Shown here: positions 16,913 to 25,935 of the stretch, piece after piece
Layout of the letters: every line of letters begins with the position of its first letter
Numbering within the stretch: the first letter of the stretch is position 1
NCBI GenBank assembly: GCA_945861245.1
Contig: CAMAUE010000032.1
Location: 1 to 42,295, forward strand
Origin: Singulisphaera sp. GP187
Lineage (GTDB): Bacteria > Planctomycetota > Planctomycetia > Gemmatales > Gemmataceae
DNA length: 42,295 bases
Direction: 5' to 3'
Translations under genes and position numbers: made by a program
Notes under the pieces: model-generated
Told to the model about the DNA's origin: nothing
Seen by the model: only the letters and a program-made list of their open reading frames with translations
Databases searched by the model: none

Positions 16913-18397
16913 TTAGAACCGTCCAACCAACTCCCATATCCGTTCAAAGTTATGCAGCCAGAGCAAGAGGCCCAATACGACATAACACGCAAGCTGCAGC
17001 ACGAGCAATGAGCGATGGAAGCTCGCCACTTCACCGGGACGGTCGTGCATTGCCCGAAGAAAGTCGATGCGCTGGCCGATCGTTGGGTGCTGCCAGGAGA
17101 CCAGCCAATTGCCCGAGCCTTCACGCGGGATGCCGTTGATGTCGGCTACTTTTTCCAGGGCGTTGATGAACACTTCCGTCGAGACCGTGCTTGAACCGAA
17201 CAGATCGGCCTGACGTTCGCAGCGGCGCGAGAGATATCCGAACACGAACAAGGTGTAAGCGGTCATTAGCACAAGTTTACAGAAGCTGCTGACGGTGGCG
17301 AGGAACATTTCGATCTCGTCGTTGCTATAATTGGCGGTTATCCATCCCTGTACAAAGTCCAGGCGATTCTCGGTGCGCACCCATTCGGCGGCATTTTCCC
17401 AAAGCAATCCGAGCAGGACGAAGCTTACGACAAAAAACGCGAGATAGAAAAACAGATGCCGATAGTGGATATGCCCGACTTCGTGCCCAAAAACGGCTTC
17501 GATTTCATCAGGCGTGAGTTCGTCGATGAGCCGATCGGTCAGGATGACATAGCGCAACCACGGCACGAACCCGGTGACGAGGGCGTTGGCGACCTGATTT
17601 CGCGTGTCCCACACGAGAATGTTGCTGAAACGAAACTTCAGCCGACGAGCAGTGCTCTCCAATCGTTCGCGGAGCGGCCCCGGCGGCATCGGCTTGAGAC
17701 CGAGGAAGAGGCGCAGCAGCAGAGGTAGCAGCAGAAAGGCCGACGCCATCGTGAGCGTCGCCAGTGCCGCAAGCAAACGATTGCCGTCGCGCGACTCCGG
17801 TAATATCGACAGCAGCACTTGATTGAACAGCAGCAAGACGATGGGCGGAACGACAAAGAGCCACTGATTACGAATCTGTGCCAAGAGGTAGGCACGCTTT
17901 GTAATGAAGTGATCGGGATAATTTCTTACTTCGTAGGCGGTCTTTTCCACGCGATAAAACCGCTCCCACGAGAACAACAGAGCGAGGAAAAAGGGAGCCA
18001 GCAATACTAACTCACGGCCCACGAGGAGCCTTTCGGGTGTCTCGTCATCGGTCGGCGCCATCGCTCCGGTGAACCAGGTAAGTGCTTCACCCATCCAGGT
18101 GGTCGCGACATCGCCCCAACCGAAGAAATAGAGCGCAGCCAGGTAGGCGACGACAATTGCGATGAAATGATATCGCCGAGCGCGCCCATAGCGGCGAAGG
18201 AGATAGAGTTGGAATTCGGATTGTCGAATCAGCTGCCAACGGATTACCTTGGCGATCAGCCCAGCCGTCAACCACGAAGCGATGACGAACGTGCCAACCA
18301 AAATCGCGCATCCCGCCGGCGTCAGCCAACCTGGCGGCGCAGGCCAGCGCGTTTGCATGCAAATCAAAGCGAGCAGCAACAAGTACACAAATGGCAT
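16913..18397 (-). CDS. M48 family membrane zinc metalloprotease
   Basis: 494 residues from ATG at 18397; the frame is open to 18433, but this ATG starts directly at the first membrane segment. Several hydrophobic spans lie at about 4-13, 30-50, 78-93, 130-145, 180-195, 215-232, 313-333 and 375-390, plus one at the C-terminus. The zinc site is HEVGH (H305, E306, H309), with the third ligand E394 in RRCERQAD. This is the HtpX/Ste24 pattern; those proteases clip or degrade membrane proteins with the active site on the inner side. It lies downstream of the ABC permease gene, 113 bases apart, probably one transcript. It is longer than HtpX (about 290) because of the extra N-terminal membrane part. 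Confidence 0.9.
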   Translation of the reverse strand: MPFVYLLLLALICMQTRWPAPPGWLTPAGCAILVGTFVIASWLTAGLIAKVIRWQLIRQSEFQLYLLRRYGRARRYHFIAIVVAYLAALYFFGWGDVATTWMGEALTWFTGAMAPTDDETPERLLVGRELVLLAPFFLALLFSWERFYRVEKTAYEVRNYPDHFITKRAYLLAQIRNQWLFVVPPIVLLLFNQVLLSILPESRDGNRLLAALATLTMASAFLLLPLLLRLFLGLKPMPPGPLRERLESTARRLKFRFSNILVWDTRNQVANALVTGFVPWLRYVILTDRLIDELTPDEIEAVFGHEVGHIHYRHLFFYLAFFVVSFVLLGLLWENAAEWVRTENRLDFVQGWITANYSNDEIEMFLATVSSFCKLVLMTAYTLFVFGYLSRRCERQADLFGSSTVSTEVFINALEKVADINGIPREGSGNWLVSWQHPTIGQRIDFLRAMHDRPGEVASFHRSLLVLQLACYVVLGLLLWLHNFERIWELVGRF

Positions 18398-18510
18398 AGA
18401 AAGTCCATCGATCCCTGCGAGTGCACGGGACAAACATCGGCGCTGTGGCGTCGCCTGGCGTTCCGTCGCAACACAGAGTGTATTTTATGGGCTCGCGCCG
18501 TTCTGGCTTT

Positions 18511-20541
18511 TCACAACAACGAACGATCATCAAAGCGCACGGTCAGCCGCCACCACAACAGGCTGGCCAACAGGCCGTAAACCGCCATTACGCCGAGAGC
18601 CAACAGGATGCGCTCCGGTTTGGAATCGTGCAATCCCCAGATGGGCCACATGAACGCGTTGAGGTAAGAAAACGCCTGAACATCATTGGTGTTCGCCATC
18701 TGCGACAGGCTAATGTACACGATCAGCGTGATCACAAGCGTGAGGTACGCCCGCATCACGGTACGCATCATCACGGACAAGTACATCCCGGCAATCAGGA
18801 AGAATGCCGTCATCGGCAACGGGCCAACCACCAGGCAGATGAAACTGAACGGATGAAACACGCCGACGAAAAGTCCAATAACGAGGTCGATGCCGATCAG
18901 TAGGAGCCAAGGCCAGCCGCGATACAAACAGCCGATGAACTTGGCGACGAGAATCTCACGGCGATCGATCGGCAGCAACAGCAGCGGTTCCAGCGTCTGC
19001 TGTTGCCGTTCCCGCGCGATCGAAGCGCTAGCGCGGTAGGTGCTGCTGAGAAGGAAGAAGCCGAGGAACGCCCAGTAAAAGAAGCGGACCATGTCCGCCA
19101 GCATGTCATGCGAAATCCGCTGGCCGCTTGACCCTTCAAATATCGCACTCCAAATTGCCGCGAAAACAAGACAGAAGACCGACGCGATAAACGGTATCGC
19201 TGGAACGAGGAAGATCGGCGTAAACACCAAGGGCGGGCCGCCGAGATAGCGCTCCTTCCACCAGAGTGCATCGCCGACGACGGCCGGAAGAACGTAAGCC
19301 ATGCCGAAAATATCGAGCCGATCCAGGGCCATGCCGGGGCGGGGCAGGGCGGCGGGTTCCGCAGCGGTCGGCGTCGGCTTCGCCTCGATCGGTTTCGGGG
19401 CGCTTTTCGGCGGAGGCGGTATCATCGGTGGCGCGAACAGTTCGTGCTCGCGGATCGCCATGACCGCCAACCATAAACAAAACGCCGAGATCAGCACGTG
19501 AACCATCGCCAAGACGCCGACATCTTGCACAGTGATCGCCTGAAAGGAGCCCGCCATGCGAGCGTCTTGCAGTACGAGCGGGAAACCGTTCAGCGTGCCC
19601 GAGCAGCAAGTTCCGATCGGCAGGACGATCGCGTAGGCCATCATCACCGCGCTCGTCGTGCCGCGGGCAAGCGTCGAAATCAGCAAGCACAAGCTGCCGA
19701 TGGTCAAGGCGTTCAGGAGGGTATTGAGCAGATTGCCGACGATGAGGAGATAATCGATGCCGCCCCAAAATTGGACGATGGCGAGAATCGGAAAGCCGGC
19801 GATGACGAAACCGAACAGATGGACGACTCTGGCGCTTAGGATGCCGAGGACGATTTCCCGATTGCTCATCTGCGTGGAGAAAAGCAGTTCCAGTGTGCCG
19901 CGTTCGCGTTCCTCGGTCACGGTACTCGCAATATACGCCGGCGCAAGCAAGAGGATGGCGAGATTCTGCACGACGAAAAGCGAGTAGGCGAACCACACGG
20001 AAATTCGTGCAAAGTCGTTGGGCCGCATGCGCTCATGCCGACCGAAATCTTGGTAGACGATGAACAGCCCGCCGAGCATCGCGAACAGGCAGAACACGCG
20101 GAGCATCGTGCTGCGCCCACGGCGTGCCAGGCGGACGACGTCGTAATAAACATGCGGGCCGACGAACTGCCAACCGCCGTGCCGAAAGGCGACAATCTGC
20201 AACGCCGCGAAGGCGACAAGCGTCGTCAATCCCGCCGAGAGGCTGGCGGCTTGGCCGTAGACGCCAAGCAGAAGCATCGGCACCGCCCAAAGCAAGCCGA
20301 GGATGCCCCATTCGATGCGCGACCAGTTCGGCAGCGTCATTGGCGCGGTCCCCTGCCTGCCCATTGCTGCCGCGACCAGCTTGCCGATAGTGAGGAGCGC
20401 GATCACCAACAGCGGAATCGCGGCCCAGATGGCCCAGGGAACGCCAATCGAGAATAGGAGCAAAGCCGCCATGACGCACAATCCGAGGATTGTGCCAGCG
20501 CGAGGCCAGCCCGAACTCGGTGGTCGCGAAGGATCATGCAT
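18511..20541 (-). CDS. ABC-2 type permease, tandem fused
   Basis: 676 residues from ATG at 20541; the frame is open to 20637. It is a double-length permease. Two ABC-2 coupling motifs are visible: TEERERGTLELLFSTQMS followed by NREIVLGI, and later RERQQQTLEPLLLLPIDRRE followed by ILVAKF. Each is followed by several membrane spans, so the gene looks like two GldF/NosY-like units joined by a proline-rich linker (PPPPKSAPKPIEAKPTP). No ATP-binding gene is adjacent; the only ATPase in the window is at 32782-33768 with its own permease. The substrate is unknown. The likely operon partner downstream is the M48 protease. Confidence 0.85.
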   Translation of the reverse strand: MHDPSRPPSSGWPRAGTILGLCVMAALLLFSIGVPWAIWAAIPLLVIALLTIGKLVAAAMGRQGTAPMTLPNWSRIEWGILGLLWAVPMLLLGVYGQAASLSAGLTTLVAFAALQIVAFRHGGWQFVGPHVYYDVVRLARRGRSTMLRVFCLFAMLGGLFIVYQDFGRHERMRPNDFARISVWFAYSLFVVQNLAILLLAPAYIASTVTEERERGTLELLFSTQMSNREIVLGILSARVVHLFGFVIAGFPILAIVQFWGGIDYLLIVGNLLNTLLNALTIGSLCLLISTLARGTTSAVMMAYAIVLPIGTCCSGTLNGFPLVLQDARMAGSFQAITVQDVGVLAMVHVLISAFCLWLAVMAIREHELFAPPMIPPPPKSAPKPIEAKPTPTAAEPAALPRPGMALDRLDIFGMAYVLPAVVGDALWWKERYLGGPPLVFTPIFLVPAIPFIASVFCLVFAAIWSAIFEGSSGQRISHDMLADMVRFFYWAFLGFFLLSSTYRASASIARERQQQTLEPLLLLPIDRREILVAKFIGCLYRGWPWLLLIGIDLVIGLFVGVFHPFSFICLVVGPLPMTAFFLIAGMYLSVMMRTVMRAYLTLVITLIVYISLSQMANTNDVQAFSYLNAFMWPIWGLHDSKPERILLALGVMAVYGLLASLLWWRLTVRFDDRSLL

Positions 20542-20644
20542 GAGGCGGACCGCATTGTCGGAATGTTGGCACGGCTGAGTTTGCCGTCCGACGTGTTCTA
20601 CGCCGGAATGGTGAAAGTGTCCCGTCGCATTTATCATTGCTTTC

Positions 20645-20723
20645 GGCGAGCCTAGCCGCGTAAGCGGCAGGTTGAAATTGGCAATCGCGTGTTAAACCTG
20701 CCGCTTACGCGGCTAGGCTCGCC
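20645..20723. repeat. Palindrome E
   Basis: Perfect 29-base arms (20645-20673 and 20695-20723) with a 21-base loop. The arm starts GGCGAGCCTAGCCGCG and contains CGTAAGCGG. It lies past the terminator of the DUF1501 gene and before the ABC permease start. Confidence 0.95.
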
Positions 20724-20727
20724 TTCC

Positions 20728-20764
20728 AAAAAAACAACCCGCGTCATTCGAGATGACGCGGGTT
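20728..20764 (-). terminator. Intrinsic terminator of the DUF1549-DUF1501 operon
   Basis: A perfect 12-base stem, AACCCGCGTCAT / ATGACGCGGGTT (20736-20747 and 20753-20764), 5-base loop. On the minus strand it is followed after one base by seven T. It begins 32 bases past the DUF1501 stop. Confidence 0.9.
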
Positions 20765-20795
20765 GCGATGTTACTCAGACAAAACCGCGAATCGC

Positions 20796-22061
20796 CTAGA
20801 ACAGTTGCGCGATTGGCGTGGCGGGACGGTCGACGATGCGGATCGGTCGGCCGTTCGGAGCCTGGTTCTGCTTGTTGTAGTCGATGCCCAACGCACGGCA
20901 AACGGTTGCCATGAAGTCGAGCGGGCCGACCGGACGGTCAACGACGGTAGCGGCTTCGGCGTCGGTGCGGCCGATGACTTGGCCGCCGCGGATGCCGCCG
21001 CCGATCATGACGCTGGACCATGCACGCGGGTAATGATCGCGGCCCGGTAGTGCACCGCGCTGATTGATGCGTGGCGTACGGCCGAACTCGCCCATCCAGA
21101 TGATGAGGGTGTTGTCGAGCAAGCCGCGGTCGCGGAGGTCGCGGGTCAAGCTGCTCATGGCCGGGTCAACTTGGCCGGAGAGCTGACGGACGCGTTCGAA
21201 GTTGTTCTGGTGGGTGTCCCAGCCGCCGAGGGTGACTTCGACGAACTTGACGCCGGCTTCGATGAGTCGGCGAGCCATCAAGCAGCCTTCGCCGAACTTA
21301 TTGGCGCCGTATGAGGCGCGGCTGGCAGCGGGTTCGAGCGAGATGTCGAACGCGCGGGTGCCGGTGTCGCGCATCAACGTGACCGCACGCTGAATCGTCG
21401 TGGCGTGAGCCGTGGCGGTGTTGGCGTTGTGCTGGCGTTGGAAGCCCGATTCGAGTTCGTTGAGGAGATCAATGCGGCTGTCGAACTGGCCAGCAGTGAC
21501 GCCAGTGCGGAGGTTTTCGACGCCGCGCGCCGGATCGCCAACGATCAGGGGTTGGTGGCGAGCGCCGAGGAAGCCGGAGCCGTAAGCGCGGTTGCCGACC
21601 GAGACGAAGTTCGGCATGGCGTTGGTTTCGCTGCCGAGTTCCTTGGAGACGATTGCGCCGATGCTCGGGTAGACGATGCCGCCCTGGCCTTCGCGGTAGC
21701 CGGTGTGGAGGTTATATTTCGCGCGGCCGTGAGCGCCTTCCGGCGTGCTCATGCTGCGGATGATGGCGGCGTGGTTGGTCAAACGAGCGAACTGCGGGAA
21801 GTGTTCGCTGATCTGGATGCCGTTGGTCGCGGTCTGGATTTGGCGATACGGGCCGCCGTTATCCGTACCGGGACGAAGATCCCAGGTGTCTTTATGGGTC
21901 GGGCCGCCATCCATCCACAGGAGGATGCAGTTCTTGGTCGTTTGGCGGGTCGTGGCGGCATGCGTCGCCAGGATGTTGAACCAATTGGACATCGAATACG
22001 ACAGAACGCCAGCTGCGGACAGCTTCAGCGCGTCGCGACGATTGAGGCCTTGTTCGAACAT
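20796..22061 (-). CDS. DUF1501 domain-containing protein
   Basis: 421 residues from ATG at 22061, which follows GGAG by six bases. The frame upstream uses only a TTG. The N-terminus LNRRDALKLSAAGVLS is a Tat-like signal. The alkaline-phosphatase-like DUF1501 core shows CILLWMDGGPTHKDTWD, GWDTHQNN and WMGEFGRTPRI, then GRDHYPRAWS; these carry the Asp, Glu and His residues of the family. DUF1501 proteins are very common in planctomycetes and are usually paired with DUF1549/DUF1553 proteins, as here. They are thought to be exported, perhaps sulfatase-like, but unproved. It is the second gene of the operon. Confidence 0.93.
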   Translation of the reverse strand: MFEQGLNRRDALKLSAAGVLSYSMSNWFNILATHAATTRQTTKNCILLWMDGGPTHKDTWDLRPGTDNGGPYRQIQTATNGIQISEHFPQFARLTNHAAIIRSMSTPEGAHGRAKYNLHTGYREGQGGIVYPSIGAIVSKELGSETNAMPNFVSVGNRAYGSGFLGARHQPLIVGDPARGVENLRTGVTAGQFDSRIDLLNELESGFQRQHNANTATAHATTIQRAVTLMRDTGTRAFDISLEPAASRASYGANKFGEGCLMARRLIEAGVKFVEVTLGGWDTHQNNFERVRQLSGQVDPAMSSLTRDLRDRGLLDNTLIIWMGEFGRTPRINQRGALPGRDHYPRAWSSVMIGGGIRGGQVIGRTDAEAATVVDRPVGPLDFMATVCRALGIDYNKQNQAPNGRPIRIVDRPATPIAQLF

Positions 22062-22098
22062 TGGATACTCCAAAGGATGAGGGTGGTGTATTGTTAGG

Positions 22099-22124
22099 TC
22101 CCCGCCGTTAAATGGCTGCGGGGA
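22099..22124. other. Hairpin in the DUF1549-DUF1501 intergenic space
   Basis: A stem TCCCCGC / GCGGGGA with a 12-base loop between the two operon genes. On the minus strand no T-run follows, so it is more likely an mRNA stability or processing structure than a terminator. Confidence 0.45.
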
Positions 22125-22135
22125 TCGGTTGTTTT

Positions 22136-23839
22136 TTAATGATTCAGCACAAATTCGCTGGAGTTAAGCAACGCCCAAAGGATGTCGCCATAGGCTGCGC
22201 GGGTGGTTGCACCGGGGCGAGCGACATAGGTCGTCAACCGGGTCGTTTCTTGCGTGGTCGGACGGCGTGACAGCGCGGTGACGTAGATTCGTTCGATCGC
22301 CTCGGCGGGCGTCTTGGCGTTGCCGGCGATTTGAGCGGCGATCACTTCGGCGCGATTGGTGAATGCCGAGTTCATCATACGTAGCGCCTGCGGGATGCCG
22401 TTCTGGTATTCCAAGGGATTCGATTCTTCAACGCGGAAGAAGGTTATGAAGGTATCGCGTGGCCCCTGCGGGCCTTTTTTACCGGCGGCCTTTTCTTTCG
22501 GTTCGCCTTTGGCGCCGGTTCCCAGAATCGTCGTCAGCGAATCGAACATTTGCTCCGGGTTCATAACGCGGATTTCACGACGGCTGTACACGTCATGATC
22601 GACCGAACCGGCGTCGACCGTTGAAATGCTGCTCCGTTGATAGACTTCGCTCAGGCAGATGGCGCGAAGGAGATACTTCGCGTCGAAGCCATGCAGTTTC
22701 ATCTGCTCGGTCAACGTGGAAAGGAGTTCCGGGTGCGTGGCCGCGTTGTCCTCGTGCATGTCGTCAACCGCGTTGACCAAGCCGCGACCGAACATATTGA
22801 ACCACAGACGGTTCGCCATTGCACGTGCGAAGAACCGATTGTCCGCCGAGGTCATCCACTGCGCCAACACCGGACGATAGGGATCAGCGATATTCATCTT
22901 CGGCTCAATGCCTTGGAGGAACTTCGCGGGCACGATTTTCGCGGATTCAGGCAGGCCCTTCTTGTTGGGCGCCTTGTTGTTCTCGGTGATCGAGATCGAA
23001 ACACCCTTCTTGGCCGCCTGTTGCGGCGTGCCGCTGGCTTTGGTCTTCATGAAGAAGGCCGCCATCGCCCAGTATTCCGTCTGCTTCCAGTCTGTGAACG
23101 GATGATTGTGGCACTGAGCACACTGAAGCTGCACGCCAAGGAAAGTGCGCGTCACGTTGTCGGTGATCTTGTCCACGGTATTATTGCCAACGAAGTACGC
23201 CCCGGCTGGGTTCTTGTCGATTTCGCCCGTGGCCGTTACTAACTCGTATACGGTCTTGTTCAACGGCGTGTTGGCGTTGAAGTTCTCGGCGAACCATTTT
23301 TCGAGTGGCTTTTGGTTGAGCGCCCGATTGTTCGTTTCACGTGGGATCATGAGGTTGACCAACTGCTCGGCGTGGTAGTTGCCATAGCGTGAGTCGGCCA
23401 GCAATTCGTCGATGAGCTTGGCGCGTTTGTCTTTTTCTTTGCTATCGAGGAAAGCGATAACCCTCGCCGCGGGCGGAATGACACCGACGAGGTCGAGATG
23501 CGCCCGGCGAACGAACTCGGCGTCGTCGCACAAGCCGGTTGATTTCACGCCTTCGGCCTGAAGCCGTTTGTTCACTTCTTGATCGATCAACCGGGCCAAG
23601 GCCACAGCGTCGATCTTCTTGCCGGCCGTCAAGCTTTTCGCTTCGGGCAGGCCTTTGGATTTCGGAGCGTTTTCGCTCTTCTTGGCGTCAACCGTTTTCG
23701 CTTTGGTTTTCGCCGGTTGCGCCTGCGCCTCGTCGCTGTCCAGGGTCAACGTGCCAATTACGAAAGCGCCAAAAATAAACGTGACCACTGGCCACATTCT
23801 TGCCCAAGACCGACCGGGCTTCGCGTGCTTCTCGGCCAT
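22136..23839 (-). CDS. DUF1549/DUF1553 domain-containing protein
   Basis: 567 residues from ATG at 23839, with GGGAG upstream; the longer frame would use TTG. The N-terminal membrane segment or signal (about 14-33) is followed by a Lys/Ala-rich linker. DUF1549 spans roughly 75-260 and contains the cytochrome-like CAQCH (C240, C243, H244), followed by NHPFTDWKQ. DUF1553 follows, with ARAMANRLWFNMFGRGLV and the terminal ALLNSSEFVLNH typical of the family. Most relatives also carry an N-terminal cytochrome domain, which this one lacks. Function unknown; exported; paired with DUF1501. The probable promoter is at 23947-23975. Confidence 0.93.
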   Translation of the reverse strand: MAEKHAKPGRSWARMWPVVTFIFGAFVIGTLTLDSDEAQAQPAKTKAKTVDAKKSENAPKSKGLPEAKSLTAGKKIDAVALARLIDQEVNKRLQAEGVKSTGLCDDAEFVRRAHLDLVGVIPPAARVIAFLDSKEKDKRAKLIDELLADSRYGNYHAEQLVNLMIPRETNNRALNQKPLEKWFAENFNANTPLNKTVYELVTATGEIDKNPAGAYFVGNNTVDKITDNVTRTFLGVQLQCAQCHNHPFTDWKQTEYWAMAAFFMKTKASGTPQQAAKKGVSISITENNKAPNKKGLPESAKIVPAKFLQGIEPKMNIADPYRPVLAQWMTSADNRFFARAMANRLWFNMFGRGLVNAVDDMHEDNAATHPELLSTLTEQMKLHGFDAKYLLRAICLSEVYQRSSISTVDAGSVDHDVYSRREIRVMNPEQMFDSLTTILGTGAKGEPKEKAAGKKGPQGPRDTFITFFRVEESNPLEYQNGIPQALRMMNSAFTNRAEVIAAQIAGNAKTPAEAIERIYVTALSRRPTTQETTRLTTYVARPGATTRAAYGDILWALLNSSEFVLNH

Positions 23840-23946
23840 AAACCCAATCTCCCATTGAGGTTGATTCAAGTTGACGAATGCTGGTAAATTCCCAGAATCG
23901 CGCTCTGTTGGTATCTAACACCCGTGAATTTGAAAAGTTTCGCAAA

Positions 23947-23975
23947 ATTATAATGATTTATTGTGTTTATTTCAG
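23947..23975 (-). promoter_or_regulatory. Candidate promoter of the DUF1549-DUF1501 operon
   Basis: Minus strand: -35 CTGAAA (23975-23970), a 17-base spacer, and -10 TATAAT (23952-23947), about 108 bases before the start codon. The -10 is perfect and the -35 matches 4 of 6. The region is visibly AT-rich compared with the genes around it. Confidence 0.5.
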
Positions 23976-24020
23976 TCGTCTGTAATCTAGCCTAAGATTT
24001 CGGCTTGACAAGTATTAATG

Positions 24021-24075
24021 TTAGCCGAACGCGCGAGCGACGGTGCACTTTAACGTCGCTCGCGCGTCTGGCTAA
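24021..24075. repeat. Palindrome H
   Basis: Twenty-one-base arms (24021-24041 and 24055-24075), two mismatches, starting TTAGCCGAACGCGCGAGCG. It lies in the divergent gap, ending 29 bases before the start of the CPPC protein gene, so it would form a hairpin in that gene's leader. Confidence 0.85.
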
Positions 24076-24104
24076 CGAATGTCTTACCTACAGGATATTA
24101 ATTC

Positions 24105-25718
24105 ATGCGCATTCTTTTCTCGGCCACGCTCGTCATGCTGGCATTCATGCCAACCCGCTCCTTGGCACAGGACGGTTTGGCCGGTTCGTGGAAATTCAGT
24201 ATTTTTGAAGGCTCGCAGCAGATGCCGCTTTGGCTCTTCCATATCGACGCCAAAGACGGCAAGATTAACGTGAAGGCGGAACCTCTCCGCGGATCGCCGC
24301 GCGTCAAGATCGACGATCCGAAGCAAGTCGGCGATAACCTGACCATGAAAATCCTCGCAAGCGTCGGCATGGGCGGGGCGCAGACCGTTGTCTTCCACCT
24401 CGAAGCACCGCTGCCCAAGCCTGGCGCGAAGAAAATTTACGGCTCGATCGTGCAAACCGGGTCGAGCAACGCAACACCGGTTTTGCTGGAGGCTACCAAC
24501 GCCAAGACCGTGTTCGATCTCAATCGCGAAACGCTCCAACGCAACCCAGCCGATCCGCGGGCGTTGGTGGCGATTTTTGAATTCATCGAAGATGCCAAGG
24601 ACAACAAATTCGCCGTCGCCGACTTGCAAGAGATCATCGACACGTCGATCAAAGCATCTGATCTCTATGGCCCACGCTTTAGCCTGCGACACCAGGGCAA
24701 GCTGCTGGACGCGCTTGCTGTCGAAAAGACGTATGCAATGGTAGCCCTCGAAACGGCCCGAAAGGTCAGCAAGCTGGTCGATCCGAGGTTGCCGATCGAC
24801 ACCCAGTTGCAGATTTTGACGACCATAGCCAATGTATTTGAAAAAGGCGGCGCGAAGACCGAGGCCGTCGCCCTCAACATGCGCCTGGAAAAGATCGAAG
24901 GCGACGCCTATGCCGAGTACACGAAGGCCGGTCTGGGCTTCAAGACGCCGAAGTTTTCCGGACGCAAGAGCAAGAGCACCCGTGCCGCCCTGATTGAACT
25001 CTTCACGGGCGCCCAATGCCCGCCGTGCGTCGCCGCCGATGTCGCCTTCGACGGCGTCGCCAAAGCCTACGGCCCAGCCGACGTTGTGCTGCTCCAGTAT
25101 CACATGCACATCCCGCGTCCCGAACCGCTGAGTGGCCCCGACAGCGAAGCCCGCTTCGAATACTACGTCGAAGCCTACGCCAAGCAGATCCGTGGCACCC
25201 CCGCCACGCTATTCAATGGCAAGCCGACGGCCCCCGGCGGCGGCGGGCGCGACGACGCCCCCGAAAAATTCAAGGAATACTCTGCTGTGCTCGACAAACT
25301 TCTCGAAACCCCGACGACCATCACTTTGACCGCAAAGGCCGTCCGCACCGGCGACAAAATCGACATCCAGGCCGACGTGAAGGGCGTCGAGAAGCCCGGC
25401 GACAAGATCAAACTCCGCATCGCGCTTACCGAGGGTTGGGTCCGCTATAAAGGCTCAAACGGTCTGCAATATCATCACCACGTCGTCCGCGCCCTGGCTG
25501 GCGGTGCCAAGGGAATCGCGATCAAGCAGAAGGATCTCGACCACAAAGTGACCGTCGATCTGAGCGATCTGCGGAAAACGCTTAACAAGTACCTCGACGA
25601 GGATTATCCCGAAGGCCCGCGCCCGCTGCGTTTGCGCGACCTCAGCATCGTCGCCTTCGTGCAAGATGACGCCACCGCCGAGGTGCTGCAAGCCGTGACG
25701 ATCCCCGTGAAGGATTGA
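24105..25718 (+). CDS. Secreted thioredoxin-fold protein with CPPC motif
   Basis: 537 residues; signal peptide 1-21 (MLAFMPTRSLAQ). The first 280 or so residues are a beta-rich region and then a helical stretch. The thioredoxin-like part begins about residue 293 with ALIELFTGAQCPPCVAAD (C305 and C308), and RGTPATLFNG supplies the expected cis-proline segment. The last 140 residues are beta-rich. This is a CXXC redox module inside a larger exported protein, so it may act as a disulfide oxidoreductase or reductase outside the cytoplasm, but partner and direction are unknown. It is a single gene, divergent from the DUF1549 operon. Confidence 0.85.
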   Translation: MRILFSATLVMLAFMPTRSLAQDGLAGSWKFSIFEGSQQMPLWLFHIDAKDGKINVKAEPLRGSPRVKIDDPKQVGDNLTMKILASVGMGGAQTVVFHLEAPLPKPGAKKIYGSIVQTGSSNATPVLLEATNAKTVFDLNRETLQRNPADPRALVAIFEFIEDAKDNKFAVADLQEIIDTSIKASDLYGPRFSLRHQGKLLDALAVEKTYAMVALETARKVSKLVDPRLPIDTQLQILTTIANVFEKGGAKTEAVALNMRLEKIEGDAYAEYTKAGLGFKTPKFSGRKSKSTRAALIELFTGAQCPPCVAADVAFDGVAKAYGPADVVLLQYHMHIPRPEPLSGPDSEARFEYYVEAYAKQIRGTPATLFNGKPTAPGGGGRDDAPEKFKEYSAVLDKLLETPTTITLTAKAVRTGDKIDIQADVKGVEKPGDKIKLRIALTEGWVRYKGSNGLQYHHHVVRALAGGAKGIAIKQKDLDHKVTVDLSDLRKTLNKYLDEDYPEGPRPLRLRDLSIVAFVQDDATAEVLQAVTIPVKD

Positions 25719-25773
25719 CGCTTGCCGACCATCATCTATTGTGATGTAGGACGAGCCGGACAAAAAATTGATA

Positions 25774-25834
25774 AACGAGCCGAAAGCGTGAGCGTAAGAT
25801 TGGAGAAATCCGTCGCTCACGCTTTCGGCTCGTT
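25774..25834. repeat. Palindrome C copy 1
   Basis: Perfect 21-base arms (25774-25794 and 25814-25834) around a 19-base loop. The arm begins AACGAGCCGAAAGCGTGAG. A stray ACGAGCCGGA at 25751 looks like a fragment of another copy. It lies in the convergent gap after the CPPC gene. Confidence 0.95.
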
Positions 25835-25859
25835 CTATTGTCGGACGTGTCAGAGATGC

Positions 25860-25900
25860 AAAAAAAGCACCATGGAATTACGCTGAATTCCATGATGCTT
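25860..25900 (-). terminator. Intrinsic terminator of the CAP-domain gene
   Basis: A stem AAGCATCATGGAATT / AATTCCATGGTGCTT read on the minus strand (one mismatch; arms 25886-25900 and 25865-25879), followed by a T7 run. It begins 36 bases past the gene's stop. Confidence 0.9.
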
Positions 25901-25935
25901 GAATTCGAAAGGTTGTACGAACAATTCGCGATGCG

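Noticed and set aside
21405..22097. 230-residue plus-strand frame
   Set aside because: Antisense to the DUF1501 gene; Ala/Val/Asp-rich shadow.
22099..22124. Terminator between DUF1549 and DUF1501
   Set aside because: The T-run follows only on the plus strand, opposite to the genes; kept as a hairpin, not a terminator.
24005..24010. TTGACA box upstream of the CPPC gene
   Set aside because: No acceptable -10 lies 15-19 bases downstream; the next bases belong to palindrome H.
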